A stretch of 64,000 nt of DNA from Poa pratensis (lineage: Eukaryota; Streptophyta; Magnoliopsida; Poales; Poaceae). The stretch is taken from contig CAMZMU010000111.1 of NCBI GenBank assembly GCA_947311845.1, positions 28,178,084 through 28,242,083 on the forward strand, in the 5' to 3' direction. Positions 33,646-46,076 of the stretch are shown in pieces (position 1 is the first letter of the stretch; every line of letters begins with the position of its first letter). Under the pieces are notes generated by a model, which was given only the letters and a program-made list of their open reading frames with translations, had not been told where the DNA came from and searched no databases. The position numbers and the translations under genes are program-made.

Positions 33646-35034
33646 TGATAACCCACAAGTATAGGGGATCGCAACAGTCTTCGAGGGAAGTAAAACCCAA
33701 ATTTATTGATTCGACACAAGGGGAGCCAAAGAATATTTATAAGCCTTGACAGATGAATTGTCAGTTCAGCTGCACCTGGAAGTGGACTTGCTCGACACAG
33801 ATTATCAGTAGCAACAGTTTTATGACAGTAGCAGTAGTGAAATAATAGCAGCAGTAAAATAAAGACAGCAGTAATAATTGCAGTAGACAGCAGGATTAAA
33901 ATACTGTAGGCATAGGGATGGATGAACGGGCGCTGCATGGATGAGATAGTTCATGAATAAACATTCATAGGGCAATTGCAGGTAAATGATAATAAGGTAT
34001 CCAAGTAATAATCAATCATAAGCATGTGTTCCGTATTTAGTCGTACGTGCTCGCAATGAGAAACTTGCACAACATCTTTTGTCCTACCAGCCCGTTTGCA
34101 GCGGGGCCTCAAGGGAAACTACTGGTAATTAAGGTGCTCCTTTTAATAAAGCACCGGAGCAAAGCATTAACACTCCGTGAACACATGTGATCCTCACGTC
34201 AACCATCCCCTCCGGTTATCCCAATTTCTGTCACTTTGGGGCCTCGGGTTCCGGACAGTAACGTGTGTATACAACTTGTAGATATGATCCAAAACAATAA
34301 TTATCATCATGATTCAATAACATGTTCAGATCTGAAATCATGGCACTCGGGCCCTAAGTGACAAGCATTAAGCATAACAAGTTGCAACAATGACATAAAG
34401 TACTACCGATGGATACTAGGCACTATGCCCTAACAAATCTCACAACTATTACATGAATGATCTCATCCAATCCCTACCATCCCCTCAGCCTACAGCGGGG
34501 AATTACTCACACATGGATGGGGGAATCATGGATGGTCGATGGAGAGGCGGCGGTGATGATGATGGCGATGATCTCCTCCAATTCCCCGTCCCGGCAGGGT
34601 GCCAGAACGGAGTTTCTGATCCCCGAAATAGGGTTTTCGATGGCGGCGGAGCTCTGGATGTTTTCTGGAAAAAGTCGAACCCCCCAAGTTTTTAGGTCAA
34701 AGGCCTTATGTAGTCCAAAGGGAGAGCTGGGGGCCACACAGGGGGCCACACCACCCCTGGGCGCGGCCAAGGGCCAACCGCGCCCTGGGTGCGTGTGGGC
34801 ACCCTGTGCCCCTCCTCGCTTCGTCTTCTGGCTCCGTGGGTCTTCTGGAAAAATAGAATTTCTGGAATTTTTCTGGAATTTTCCTGAAACTTTGACTTTC
34901 TGCACAAAAACAAGACACCAAGGCAATTCTGCTGAAAACAGCGTTAGTCCGTGTTAGTTGCATTCAAATCACACAAATTAGAGGAAAACAATAGCAAAAG
35001 TGTTCGGAAAAGTAGATACGTTTTGGACGTATCA
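33646..35034 (-). repeat. 3' LTR of element A
   Basis: Matches 48,745-50,133 end to end. In element orientation it begins tgatacgtcc at 35,034 and ends ttatca at 33,646. A TATA-like tataaatatt (minus strand, about 33,743-33,733) would fit the LTR promoter. Confidence 0.95.
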
Positions 35035-35049
35035 ACTCCCCCCAAGCTT
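35035..35049 (-). other. Polypurine tract of element A
   Basis: The minus strand reads aagcttggggggagt directly before the 3' LTR: the plus-strand primer of LTR retrotransposons. Element B has the related aagcttggggatgct. Confidence 0.85.
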
Positions 35050-36965
35050 AGCTTATTGCTTGTCCTCAAGCAATTCAGTTAACAACTGAGTGCGATAAAA
35101 GAAACTTTTACGAACACATTTGCTTCATATGATGTATACATACTACTATATGATCAACTACTTAGCAATTCATAATAGGAACCATGCAAATAATGACACC
35201 TAGTAGTTATGCAAATCATGAAAAGATACCAAAGTACTAAGAATGAAAAACATAGCATACATCTATCCACAAGAATTGCAATGTTCGTAAAAAGATATGA
35301 CAAAGTGGTATCTCGCTTGCCTTTGTTTGAAGGGCAAAACATAAATGCCAAGGCACCTCTGAAGTTCAAGTGAAGACTAGATATAAAGATATCAAAGATA
35401 AGAGTATCATAGTTATACCTCAATTAATCGTATTCTGGGACAAGCACATTACACTAAGAATGACAGTTATGCTCTCGAAGAGGTGCTCAAAGAAAGGATG
35501 GTGACTCAACATAAAAATAAAAGATTGGCCCTTCGCAGAGGGAAGCAGGGATTAACACGTGCTAGAGCTTTTTATTTTAAAACAGAGTAAAAAGTTTTGA
35601 GAGGTGTTTGTTAATTGTCAACGAATGGTAGCGGGTGAAACATATTCTACCTGTCAAACGGACTTTTAAGAGCGGCTCCCATAGGGACGTTATTTCTACC
35701 AGCAAGGCAGATCATCCCTTTTTCTCTTTGGTTTACACACATGCAGGTATTTCACTGTTTGTCATTGCTTACTGATGAATCAGGGCAAAAGTGTGAAGAG
35801 AATTATTGGTTAAAGTTGTAATTAATTGGGACTGGGCACCCCGTTGCCAGCTCTTTTTGCAAAATTAGGATAAGCGGATGTATATGCCGCTAGTCCAGGT
35901 GTAAAAGTCCATTTGACAAAGAATAAAGAATAACCACACTAATTCCTCATGAGCTAGTAAACATTGACACAAAAAGGGAAATATTTTGAAGGTTTTAAAG
36001 GTAGCACATGCAAATTTACTTGGAATGGCGAAATACCATGCATAGGAATTTTTGGTGGACTCTTTGGGATAACTTGGTTTAAAGGATTTGGATGCACGAG
36101 CAGCATTCCCGCTCAGTACAAGTGAAGGCTAGCAATAGACTGGGAAGCGACAACCACGAGAGCGATAACGGTCATAATCATGCTTGCGACAAAATAAAAT
36201 TAACGGAGGCATAAAGATGATACTAAAACTCTGAGGCAAAATAGATCATCAAGGCTTAATTGACTTTTATTTTTCAGTCATAACATGTGTGAACATGTGC
36301 CAAGTCGAATCAAGTGAATTATTCAGAGGAGGATACCACCTGCCATACCGTTTTACGAATAGAACAATGCATGTGAATATCTATATGACATGTTATTCGC
36401 TATTAGCAATTTGGCACAGGTCATAAGAAGACATGAACTACTAAGCAATCATTAAATAACATAACCACTACCATGATAGCTAAGCATGTTCACATGAGTA
36501 GGTATATTTACAAAAATGAAAAACAAATAGAGTTCATACCAGCCTTTTACCACATCCGGTTGTCGTAAATCGTCATTATTGCTTTTCACTTGTGTGGCTT
36601 GAATGATGTGAAATGATAACCAAGCCAAAGTGGAACCACGGAAATTTTTGAACTCCTGAAACAACTATACAAAACAGCAGAAGAACAACAAATATTTTTG
36701 GGTTTTCGATTTAAAGCAAGCATAAAGAAACAAGCAAACAAAGCAAAATCTTTTTGGATTTTTGAATAGCAACAACATGAAAAATAAAGTAAACTAGCAC
36801 TACAAATTCAAAAGCAAGAGAAATAAAGGAAATATTTTTGGTCTTTTTGTTTTGCGAAAATAAAATGGAACAAGAAACAAAAGCGAAAAGAGAAAAGAAA
36901 CAAACTAAAACATGGATATACAAAGTACCGACGCAATATGAATATGATAAAATGAGTGCTGTCGG
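35050..36965 (-). other. Non-coding 3' internal region of element A
   Basis: No pol domain is found on either strand. Only scattered short frames occur. This region would be 3' untranslated RNA of the element. Confidence 0.6.
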
Positions 36966-38116
36966 CATACCTCCCCCCAAGCTTAGGCTTTTGGCCTAAG
37001 TGGGAGACATCATCCCCATGGCCCAGAACTCCATCCAGGCGGATCATACCTAGCGTGATCATAATCAGGATCCTGTGAAGAAGAAGATCCTGAAACTCCA
37101 TAATCAGGATACTGGTGTGAAGAGCTCGTAGTGTCGAAGGGCTGAATGAAGTCCTCCTCAGGACCCTTCCCTCGCTATCCGCATGAAGGCCATGCTCCTC
37201 CATGTATGCATCAAGGTCACCCTCCGAGAATGACCATCCTTGCCTGACATCAAGGTTAAACAAAAGAGGCGCAGGCAAACAGACTATGCGTTCATAGGTT
37301 TTAGTTCTCACCTGATCTTTTAACAAAAACCAATTCATAGGATAGATTATCAATGGTGGACCAGCGAGAAACAAAATGGTGGCTAATCATAGAGTTAAGA
37401 TCAAGTCTTTCAATGGGAAGCTGAATATCAAATGATGTGGTCCTACACCATGCATGGCTAATAAACGAGAAGCAATGAGACCACCACAAACCCCTCCTTT
37501 TTCACGGTTAGTGGAGAGACGAAATGCAATCATAGCTCCCAAGTTATAAGTTCTATCACATCTTAGGGCAGCAGAAAGAAATGCCAAATCATAAACAGAT
37601 AATTTACTTGCATTCTTTCTAGCTAAACACATTTGCTAATGTAGTAGGCAAAATATCGAATAGATGGGAGTTGGATGTTTCGAATTTTACCATTTTCGGC
37701 TGTAAAACCTCTCCCTTGGCAAATCTCGAGTAAAGGTCTTGTAAATACTTTGGTTGACCTCTAATCCTCTCATGAGATCCCCAGTGTGGTACCTTAATAG
37801 CTGCACAAAAATCATGAAGAGACAAATCTACAGCTTTATTATAGATATTATAATGAACCATGGGGGTAGGCAAGTTCCAACTAAATCTAAAACTTTGAAC
37901 CACTGACATAGTCAGCTTTACATATTGGTGTGGTTCATCAGAAACAAAGTGTTCCAACCCTGCATTAGAGATTAAAGTGTGGAAATCATGCGAGATTCCT
38001 GCAGCATTCATAAATTCATAGCATGGATAAATAGAAGGAAACACAGAGTCTTCACGGTTGACCCCCATGACCTCTGATACTTCCAATTCTTCATAATTAA
38101 GCTGGTTTCCAACCAT
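36966..38116 (-). pseudogene. Unknown ORF downstream of protease in element A (Athila-ORF1-like?)
   Basis: The minus strand starts MVGNQLNYEELEVSEVMGVN at 38,116; coding potential continues through three frames (38,116-37,619; 37,632-37,387; 37,374-36,966) broken by frameshifts. Phrases such as FSWNLPTPMVHYNIYNKAVD and LSLHDFCAAIKVPHWGS resemble the ORF found in Athila-type plant Gypsy elements and related putative plant transposon proteins. That assignment is from memory and tentative. The function of such ORFs is unknown. Element B is inserted just upstream (38,258). Confidence 0.4.
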
Positions 38117-38257
38117 CTTCCTTTTCTGAAATTTTTAAACAAACCTCATAAAAAATGATTTTGGAGTGGTTAAATCAAGGGAAACACTAGGGAGACTTAC
38201 TAGGTGACTAAACATGCATCAAAACTATTTAATTTTAACAAGAACAAGCATGCAAGC

Positions 38258-39850
38258 TGATACGTCTCCAACGTATCTATAATTTCTTATGTTCCATGCT
38301 AGTTTTATGTCAATACCTACATGTTTTATTCACACTTTATAATGTTTTTATGCATTTTCTGGGACTAACCTATTAACAAGATGCCACAGTGCCAGTTCCC
38401 TGTTTTCTGCTGTTTTTGTTTCCAGAAAAGTACTTCTGCAAATATTCTCCGAATTGGACGAAACGAAAGCCCAAGGCCTTATTTTTTCCGGAGTGTTCCA
38501 GAAGACCGAAGAGGAGTCGACGAAGGCCAGCAGGGGGCCCACACCATAGGCCGGCGCGGGGCCCCCCTCTGCCGCGCCGCCATATGGTGTGGGGGCCCTG
38601 CAGCCCCCCCGACGCTGCCCCTTCGCCTATATATTGCCCCCGACGCGAAAACTCTAAAACAACAAGTCATATTCCAGAAAGGGTTCCGCAGCGCCGCCGC
38701 CATCGACGACAAGTTTCGGGGGACAGAAGTCTCTGTTCCGGCACGCTGCCGGGACGGGGAAGTGCCCCCGGAGCCATCTCCATCGACTCCATCGCCATCT
38801 TCATCGCCGCTGCTGACTCCCATGATGAGGAGGGAGTAGTTCTCCCCCGAGGCTGAGGGCTCTACCGGTAGCTATGTGGTTCATCTCTCTCTCCCATGGT
38901 GTGATCTTTATGTGATCGTGTGTATTGCTAGTATCGCTGAATACATTAATAATGTTTATGCTACTCAAGTGATTTTGTCTAGTTTCTGGAGTCATTGTGA
39001 CAACACGGTATCAAGGTGACAGTGTGGGTACTTGTGTGACTCTATGAATAATTTAGATATCTATCATGGCTTGTTCTTGGGAACTGTGGTGTTTGTTTAC
39101 TCAGACTTTGAGGTGTGCTTTTGCAGCCCTACGCATAGTACTCTTGCTTCATCAAGAAGGAGAATAATCCCGAGCAGTATTTACTTGTGTTCAGTTGTGC
39201 TAATCTAGTTGAATATGTAGATGTTACTCTTTATCTATTATGCACTCTATAGGTTATTTTAATATGAACTCCGGTACTCTCCACGGTGTAAAGGTGACAG
39301 TGTGTGCACCGTGTGTGATTCCTTTATGACGTTGTGGCGCTTGTTTACTCCGGCTTGAGGTGTGCTTTTGTAGCCCTACACAATGAATGGTGTTTGTTAT
39401 CCAACAAGAGAGTGTTTAAGAGTAGCTTTTATTTATTCAGTTATGAGATCATTGTTGAGAGTGTCCACTAGTGAAAGTATGATCCCTAGGCCTTGTTTCT
39501 AAGCATTGAAACACCGTTTACAACAAGTTCTGCTACATGTTTGCTTGCTGCCATTTTTATTTCAGATTGCAATTACTACTTATAATCATCCATATTACTT
39601 GTATTTCACTATCTCTTCGCCGAACTAGTGCACCTATACATCTGACAAGTGTATTAGGTGTGTTGGGGACACAAGAGACTTCTTGTATCTTAATTGCAGG
39701 GTTGCTTGAGAGGGATATCTTTGACCTCTACCTCCCTGAGTTCGATAAACCTTGGGTGATTCACTTAAGGGAAACTTGCTGCTGTTCTACAAACCTCTGC
39801 ACTTGGAGGCCCAACACTGTCTACAAGAATAGAAGCGTGAGTAGACATCA
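38258..39850 (+). repeat. 5' LTR of element B
   Basis: Begins tgatacgtctccaacgt and ends gtagacatca. A tatatat box at 38,628-38,634 lies after a GC-rich stretch and probably drives transcription. Open frames inside (38,381-38,856) are repeated unchanged in the other LTR and are not genes. Confidence 0.95.
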
Positions 39851-39860
39851 AGCTATTTTC

Positions 39861-39879
39861 TGGCGCCGTTGCCGGGGAG
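39861..39879 (+). other. Primer binding site of element B (tRNA-Asp)
   Basis: tggcgccgttgccgggga is complementary to the 3' end of plant tRNA-Asp (with CCA). It begins 10 bp after the 5' LTR, the usual place for first-strand priming. Confidence 0.9.
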
Positions 39880-39963
39880 GTAAGTGTTGGAAGGTATCTC
39901 CTTTAGATTCTGCAATTATATCTTTTTGTTTCTTGTTTTTATTTTTTTTACTAGTTAGGCTTA

Positions 39964-40929
39964 ATGGAAAACAACAAAAAAATTAGAGATCTTTATGAAA
40001 TTTATCTTGAATTAGGACATGATGCTTTTGAAGAGAAAATTAAAAAACCTATGGAAAATTATTTGCATGATGGTAGCAATGTTATTACTATAAATGTTTT
40101 GAACACCATTATTGCTAATGCTATGCAAAGCTCTAAGCTTGGGGAGGTTGAGGTTTTTGAAAATCCTTTTGCTACAAATGATTATATATTTGAGACCTCT
40201 CCTCCTAGTGAAGTTTTTGAAAATCCTTTTGCTACTAATGATTATAATGATTGTGATATTTTCAGTCCACCTATTATTGAGGATATAGTTTGTGTTGATT
40301 ATGATATGCCTCCTATATATGATGTTTACAATGATGAATATGATATTTTTAGTCCATCTACTATTGAGGATAAAATTCATTATGATTATTCTATGCCTGC
40401 AATTTATGATGATTACAATGATGGATGTGATACTTTTACTCCCACTATTATTAATGAAATTGATTATGCTTATGTGGAGAGTAATGATAATTTTATGCAT
40501 GTGGATCATGATAAGAATGCTTTATGTGATAGCTATATTGTTGAGTTTATTCATGATGCCACTGAAAATTATTTTGAGAGAGGAAAATATGGGTATAGAA
40601 ATCTTCATGTTATTAAATTTCCTCTCTTTGTGATGAAAGTTTTGAGCTTTCTCTTGTGTTGCTTTTATATGATGGTTTCTTTAAGACCTACTGGTCATTA
40701 TGAGAGAGGGAGACACGGTTTCATATATCTCAATAATACTAAGTCTCCTCTCTTTATGTTGAAATTTTTGAAGTTACACTTGTTTTGCCTTCCTATGCTA
40801 GTCAATTTGTTCTTCATTGACTTGTTTTCTTACAAGGCTCCTATGCATAGGAAGAGTGTTAGATTTAAACATGTTTTATATATGCTTCTTGATGCTCTCT
40901 TTTATATTTCAACTCTCATCTTTATGTGA
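39964..40929 (+). CDS. Unknown 321-aa protein of element B
   Basis: Intact ORF in the gag position, about 85 bp after the primer site. Residues 1-60 are hydrophilic. VFENPFATNDY occurs twice (64-74, 84-94). Acidic, Asp/Tyr-rich repeats follow around DIFSP..IED (about 98-135), and then come three hydrophobic stretches (about 218-240, 261-288, 302-321) separated by basic loops such as GHYERGRHGF, suggesting membrane segments. Codon use is AT-rich, unlike the LINE genes. It has no Gag, zinc knuckle, protease or RT motif. It may be a degenerated env- or gag-like product or an acquired gene. The function is unknown; conservation between copies would decide if it is a real protein. Confidence 0.55.
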   Translation: MENNKKIRDLYEIYLELGHDAFEEKIKKPMENYLHDGSNVITINVLNTIIANAMQSSKLGEVEVFENPFATNDYIFETSPPSEVFENPFATNDYNDCDIFSPPIIEDIVCVDYDMPPIYDVYNDEYDIFSPSTIEDKIHYDYSMPAIYDDYNDGCDTFTPTIINEIDYAYVESNDNFMHVDHDKNALCDSYIVEFIHDATENYFERGKYGYRNLHVIKFPLFVMKVLSFLLCCFYMMVSLRPTGHYERGRHGFIYLNNTKSPLFMLKFLKLHLFCLPMLVNLFFIDLFSYKAPMHRKSVRFKHVLYMLLDALFYISTLIFM

Positions 40930-41866
40930 GCATCATTAAAATTATCATGCCTAGCTAAAAGGCGTTAAAGAAAAGCGCTTGTGGGAGACAACCCATTATT
41001 TTATTTCTGCAATTTTTGTTTTATTTTTGAGTCAAGGTAATGCCTACTACTGTAGCAATACCTTTGTATCTTTAGTTTCTTGCATTGTTGTGCCAAGTAA
41101 AGTCTTTGATAGAAAGTTGATACTAGATTTGGATTTCTGCGCAGAAACAGATTTTTAGCTGTCACGAATTTGAGCTTTTCTCTCTGCAGAAAAATCTAAA
41201 AATTCTGAAAAAATTCATGAGTAATCCTCAGATATGTACGCAACTTTCATTCAACTGGAGCTTTTCCATCTGAGCATGTTAAGTGCCTCGAAAAAATTCG
41301 TCTTTACGGACTGTTCTGTTTTTGACAGATTCTGCCTTTTATTTCGCATTGCCTCTTTTACTGTGTTTGAGTGGATTTCTTTGCTCTATTAAATTTCAGT
41401 AGCCTTGGGTAATGTCCAGAAGTGTTGGGAATGATCGTGTCCTTGCTGAACATGTGAATTTTTGATTATGCACTAACCCTCTAATGAGATTGTTTTGAGT
41501 TTGGTGTGAAGGAAGTTTTCAAGGATCAAGAGAGGAGGATGATACAATATGATTAAGAAGAGTGAAAAGCCTAAGCTTGGGGATGCCCCCGTTGGTCATC
41601 CCCGCATATTTCAAGAAGACTCAAGCGTCTAAGCTTGGGGATGCCCAAGGCATCCCCTTCTTCATCAACAACTTATCAGGTCACCTCTAGTGAAACTATA
41701 TTCCGTCACATCTTATGTGCTTTGCTTGGAGCGTCCGTGTGCTTTTATTTTCGTTTTGTTATTTTAGTTTTCTGAATAAATCGGATCCTAGCATGCTTGT
41801 GTGGGAGAGAGACACGCTCCGCTTTTTCATTTGAACACTTGTGTTCTTCGTTTATCTTTAATGTTC

Positions 41867-41933
41867 ATGGCGAAAGCTGAAAGCCTCAGCATTTATTGTT
41901 TATGTTTATGGCGAAAGCTGAAAGCCTCAGCAT
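41867..41933 (+). repeat. Two-copy tandem repeat
   Basis: The unit atggcgaaagctgaaagcct plus cagcat occurs at 41,867 and 41,908, a 41-bp period. Confidence 0.85.
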
Positions 41934-42794
41934 TGATTGTTATTTTGTTGGAAACAGAAAATGCTGCATGTGGTAGTGGTATAGTAATAACTTGCATAGT
42001 CTTGTAGATCATTGAACTTTGATGACTTGATTCTTTGCAAATGTTTTGAGGTATTTAGATGGTAAAACTTGCTGGTTAATTAAGTTAAAATTATGAGTGG
42101 ATAGTTGTCTTTAAGCTTGTACCGTACTACAAACTCTATTTAAATTGTTGAAGGTGTAGTTGGACTTGATAGCTTTCCATGTCTAAAAGTGATTCGTAAT
42201 AACTAAGTTGTGCTGAAGGTCGAGGGATCTAACGGGGTACTTGTACCGCCGTGAACAGCCCTTCTTGGAGTAAACTTTAATCATGCTCTTAATGTTGAAC
42301 CTGCTAGTTGTTTGCAATAAACTTGTGAGTTCTTTTTGACTAATGTTAAGCTACGGTTTTTGGCACTTCCACCATCCATATTTGCTAGCCTCTTCGGTGC
42401 TGTGCATTGCCTTCTGCTCACATTGAGAGTTGTGCATACTTCGCCAGTACATCCAAACCCGTGGGAGGACTTTCTCTTGTTCTCCTACACATAAGCCCAT
42501 CCATCTTCCTCAAAACAACCACTATACCTACCTACCACAGCATTTCCATAGCTGTTCCGAGATATATTGCCATGCAACTTCCATTTTACATTACATGACT
42601 TGTTGTCATTCATTATTTATATATTGCTTTGCATGATTCTATACAGCTGATGTGTGGTTTACCCATGTTACGCTAGATCATTGCATATCCTGCTACACTG
42701 GCAGAGGCATACAGTTTACATCATGTTTTAGTTCGTTGTGAGTTATTTGTAACAAAAAGTGTGTTGTCATATTAGAGTGTTGCCCCTAAAAGTG

Positions 42795-42893
42795 AAAAGA
42801 GCCATGGAGGCCATCGAAAAGAGAAACAGAAAAAGGAAAAAAAATAGAAAAAAGAGAAAAAGAAAAAAAAAAGAATAAAGAAAAAGGGGGCAG
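42795..42893 (+). repeat. Purine-only A/G tract
   Basis: About 90 bp almost purely A and G (aaaaagaaaaaaaaaagaat and similar) ending in gggggc. Low complexity; may be length-variable. Confidence 0.8.
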
Positions 42894-43707
42894 CATTACT
42901 ATCCTTTATCCACACTTGTGCTCATGTTATAGCACCTGCAGTATTCATAGTCATCATTTGTGCTCATGTTTAGCACCTATACTCCATGTGAGAGAGTTTT
43001 CATGTTTTACTAGTATAACTATGTGGGGAATTTACATTATAGAACTTGGGTTGTATATTCCAATGATGAGCTTCCTCAAAAGTGCTCTAGGTCTTCGTGA
43101 GCAACCAAGTTGGATGCACCCCCACTAGTTCCATTGGAGAGCTTTCATACACATATAGCTCTATGTGCATCCGTTGCATGGCAATCACTACTCCTTACAT
43201 GGCTTCGATTATAAGACTTCCTCTTGTCTAATGATCACTTATAGCTTTGTGAGACTTTCTTCCTTTGGCCTTCCAAACCCCCATTAATGTTCTCTTAGCC
43301 ATAACATCCTGGTGTCAATACCAAATGCTTACGCTCACCGGTTGAGTAGACTTCGAAACAGTTGATTCATGATGTTCATGTTTATTTTTACTTGGCTGAA
43401 TCCTTCTATGTTGTGAAAGATTACTTGATGCTTGGAATTGAAGGATAGAACTCCTACATTGGATACTAAACACATCTTTAATGAACCTTGTACGGTTTCA
43501 TGTCTTTAAAGCAATCATTCATGAAAACTTTTAGCTTGTTTAACTAACTTGTTTTGGTGTCTTTTATATCATTATAAACTTTTGCTTTGAATGATTTGAT
43601 CTTAGCTCATATGCTTTACAATAGTATTGATCAAGATTATGATGGTAGCATGTCACTTCAGAAATTATTCTTTTTATCGTTTACCTACTCGAGGGCGAGT
43701 AGGAACT

Positions 43708-43722
43708 AAGCTTGGGGATGCT
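43708..43722 (+). other. Polypurine tract of element B
   Basis: aagcttggggatgct directly before the 3' LTR at 43,723; plus-strand primer. Confidence 0.85.
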
Positions 43723-45315
43723 TGATACGTCTCCAACGTATCTATAATTTCTTATGTTCCATGCTAGTTTTATGTCAATACCTACATGTTTTATTCACAC
43801 TTTATAATGTTTTTATGCATTTTCTGGGACTAACCTATTAACAAGATGCCACAGTGCCAGTTCCCTGTTTTCTGCTGTTTTTGTTTCCAGAAAAGTACTT
43901 CTGCAAATATTCTCGGAATTGGACGAAACGAAAGCCCAAGGCCTTATTTTTTCCGGAGTGTTCCAGAAGACCGAAGAGGAGTCGACGAAGGCCAGCAGGG
44001 GGCCCACACCATAGGCCGGCGCGGGGCCCCCCTCTGTCGCGCCGCCATATGGTGTGGGGGCCCTGCAGCCCCCCCGACGCTGCCCCTTCGCCTATATATT
44101 GCCCCCGACGCGAAAACTCTAAAACAACAAGTCATATTCCAGAAAGGATTCCGCAGCGCCGCCGCCATCGACGACAAGTTTCGGGGGACAGAAGTCTCTG
44201 TTCCGGCACGCTGCCGGGACGGGGAAGTGCCCCCGGAGCCATCTCCATCGACTCCATCGCCATCTTCATCGCCGCTGCTGACTCCCATGATGAGGAGGGA
44301 GTAGTTCTCCCCCGAGGCTGAGGGCTCTACCGGTAGCTATGTGGTTCATCTCTCTCTCCCATGGTGTGATCTTTATGTGATCGTGTGTATTGCTAGTATC
44401 GCTGAATACATTAATAATGTTTATGCTACTCAAGTGATTTTGTCTAGTTTCTGGAGTCATTGTGACAACACGGTATCAAGGTGACAGTGTGGGTACTTGT
44501 GTGACTCTATGAATAATTTAGATATCTATCATGGCTTGTTCTTGGGAACTGTGGTGTTTGTTTACTCAGACTTTGAGGTGTGCTTTTGCAGCCCTACGCA
44601 TAGTACTCTTGCTTCATCAAGAAGGAGAATAATCCCGAGCAGTATTTACTTGTGTTCAGTTGTGCTAATCTAGTTGAATATGTAGATGTTACTCTTTATC
44701 TATTATGCACTCTATAGGTTATTTTAATATGAACTCCGGTACTCTCCACGGTGTAAAGGTGACAGTGTGTGCACCGTGTGTGATTCCTTTATGACGTTGT
44801 GGCGCTTGTTTACTCCGGCTTGAGGTGTGATTTTGTAGCCCTACACAATGAATGGTGTTTGTTATCCAACAAGAGAGTGTTTAAGAGTAGCTTTTATTTA
44901 TTCAGTTATGAGATCATTGTTGAGAGTGTCCACTAGTGAAAGTATGATCCCTAGGCCTTGTTTCTAAGCATTGAAACACCGTTTACAACAAGTTCTGCTA
45001 CATGTTTGCTTGCTGCCATTTTTATTTCAGATTGCAATTACTACTTATAATCATCCATATTACTTGTATTTCACTATCTCTTCGCCGAACTAGTGCACCT
45101 ATACATCTGACAAGTGTATTAGGTGTGTTGGGGACACAAGAGACTTCTTGTATCTTAATTGCAGGGTTGCTTGAGAGGGATATCTTTGACCTCTACCTCC
45201 CTGAGTTCGATAAACCTTGGGTGATTCACTTAAGGGAAACTTGCTGCTGTTCTACAAACCTCTGCACTTGGAGGCCCAACACTGTCTACAAGAATAGAAG
45301 CGTGAGTAGACATCA
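43723..45315 (+). repeat. 3' LTR of element B
   Basis: 1,593 bp, same length as the 5' LTR, with single-base differences seen near 43,916, 44,036, 44,148 and 44,830. Confidence 0.95.
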
Positions 45316-45320
45316 CAAGC

Positions 45321-46076
45321 TCAAATAACAAGTCTCATACAGTACTAAAATGCCAAAGATATACACAACTAAACAAAATTCTATTTGGATAATCGGAAGA
45401 GTCACATACCGGAGAGCAATTGATCCAAATTTCAGCAGCAAAGATGGGCTGAGCAAGTAGATCGAAAAATCTCGAGCAAGAGCAGCAAGAACACGAGTTT
45501 GAGCAATGGTGGTGGTTTGGTCGGGAGAGAGAAAGAGTGGGAGGAAGAGAGTAAGTGGAGGGCCAGGTGGACCCCACACCAGGGCAGGGCGCGCCGCCTC
45601 TCCGCGCCGTGGTGGCGTGTGGTGGCCTGGTGGGTCCCCCTGGTCATCCTCTGGTACTCCCACGTTCCTCTTTAAAAACTAGGACTTTAATATTTTTCAG
45701 AATTTTTGAAAACTTTTATTTCTGACATTTTCTGGGCTTTTAAACAATGAAAACTAGACAAAATGAATTTATGCAAAGACCAAACATTACTTAACTTTGC
45801 AAATTACAGTAGCAAAACAGTAGGTAAAAACAAAGTGAGAAAGAAAATGTTGTTTAGCAATTTTATGCATGTAAAACATATTTGTTAACAAGGTTGATCA
45901 AGTCTTGCCACCAAATACATTTTATATGACATAAAAGAATTAAACCACATTGAACAATCATGTTACCTTAAATGTATAGCTATAGATCCAATCATAAATA
46001 TTGAAGTTCTTCATGAGGTTCATATATAGGGCAATCAATACTTCCCACTTTGATACTTTTAATATTGGTAATTGTA
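45321..46076 (-). other. Non-coding spacer of element A after protease
   Basis: On the minus strand this follows the protease frame where RT would be expected, yet no RT motif is found in about 750 bp before element B, nor beyond it. A GC-rich part (45,540-45,660) holds only chance frames. Confidence 0.6.

Larger units (their letters stand above)
40930..43707 (+). other. Non-coding 3' internal region of element B
   Basis: No ORF over 90 codons. It opens with ggcgttaaagaaaagcgctt, a phrase familiar from the post-pol region of Triticeae Gypsy elements. Purine-tract-like aagcttggggatgc recurs near 41,573, 41,632 and 43,708. Confidence 0.6.
38258..45315 (+). mobile_element. LTR retrotransposon B, nested in A, non-autonomous
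   Basis: A 7,058-bp element with target duplication caagc (38,253-38,257 and 45,316-45,320), 1,593-bp LTRs that differ at only about four to five bases by eye, a primer site for tRNA-Asp, a purine tract, and a single ORF of unknown function. No gag, protease, RT or integrase is present. LTR similarity marks it as the youngest large insertion here. Confidence 0.95.

Noticed and set aside
32256..33938. Several ORFs opposite LINE ORF1
   Set aside because: GC-rich shadows; the plus strand has zinc knuckles and the right position.
34453..34963. ORFs in the LTRs of element A (also at 49,553-50,061)
   Set aside because: They differ between the two LTRs by indels, as expected for non-coding DNA.
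38381..38856. ORFs in the LTRs of element B (also at 43,846-44,321)
   Set aside because: Present identically in both LTRs and overlapping the promoter; no domain.
38258..45315. Naming A and B as known families (for example Sabrina- or WHAM-like)
   Set aside because: LTR starts look familiar for Triticeae Gypsy elements, but I cannot confirm a family without a search.
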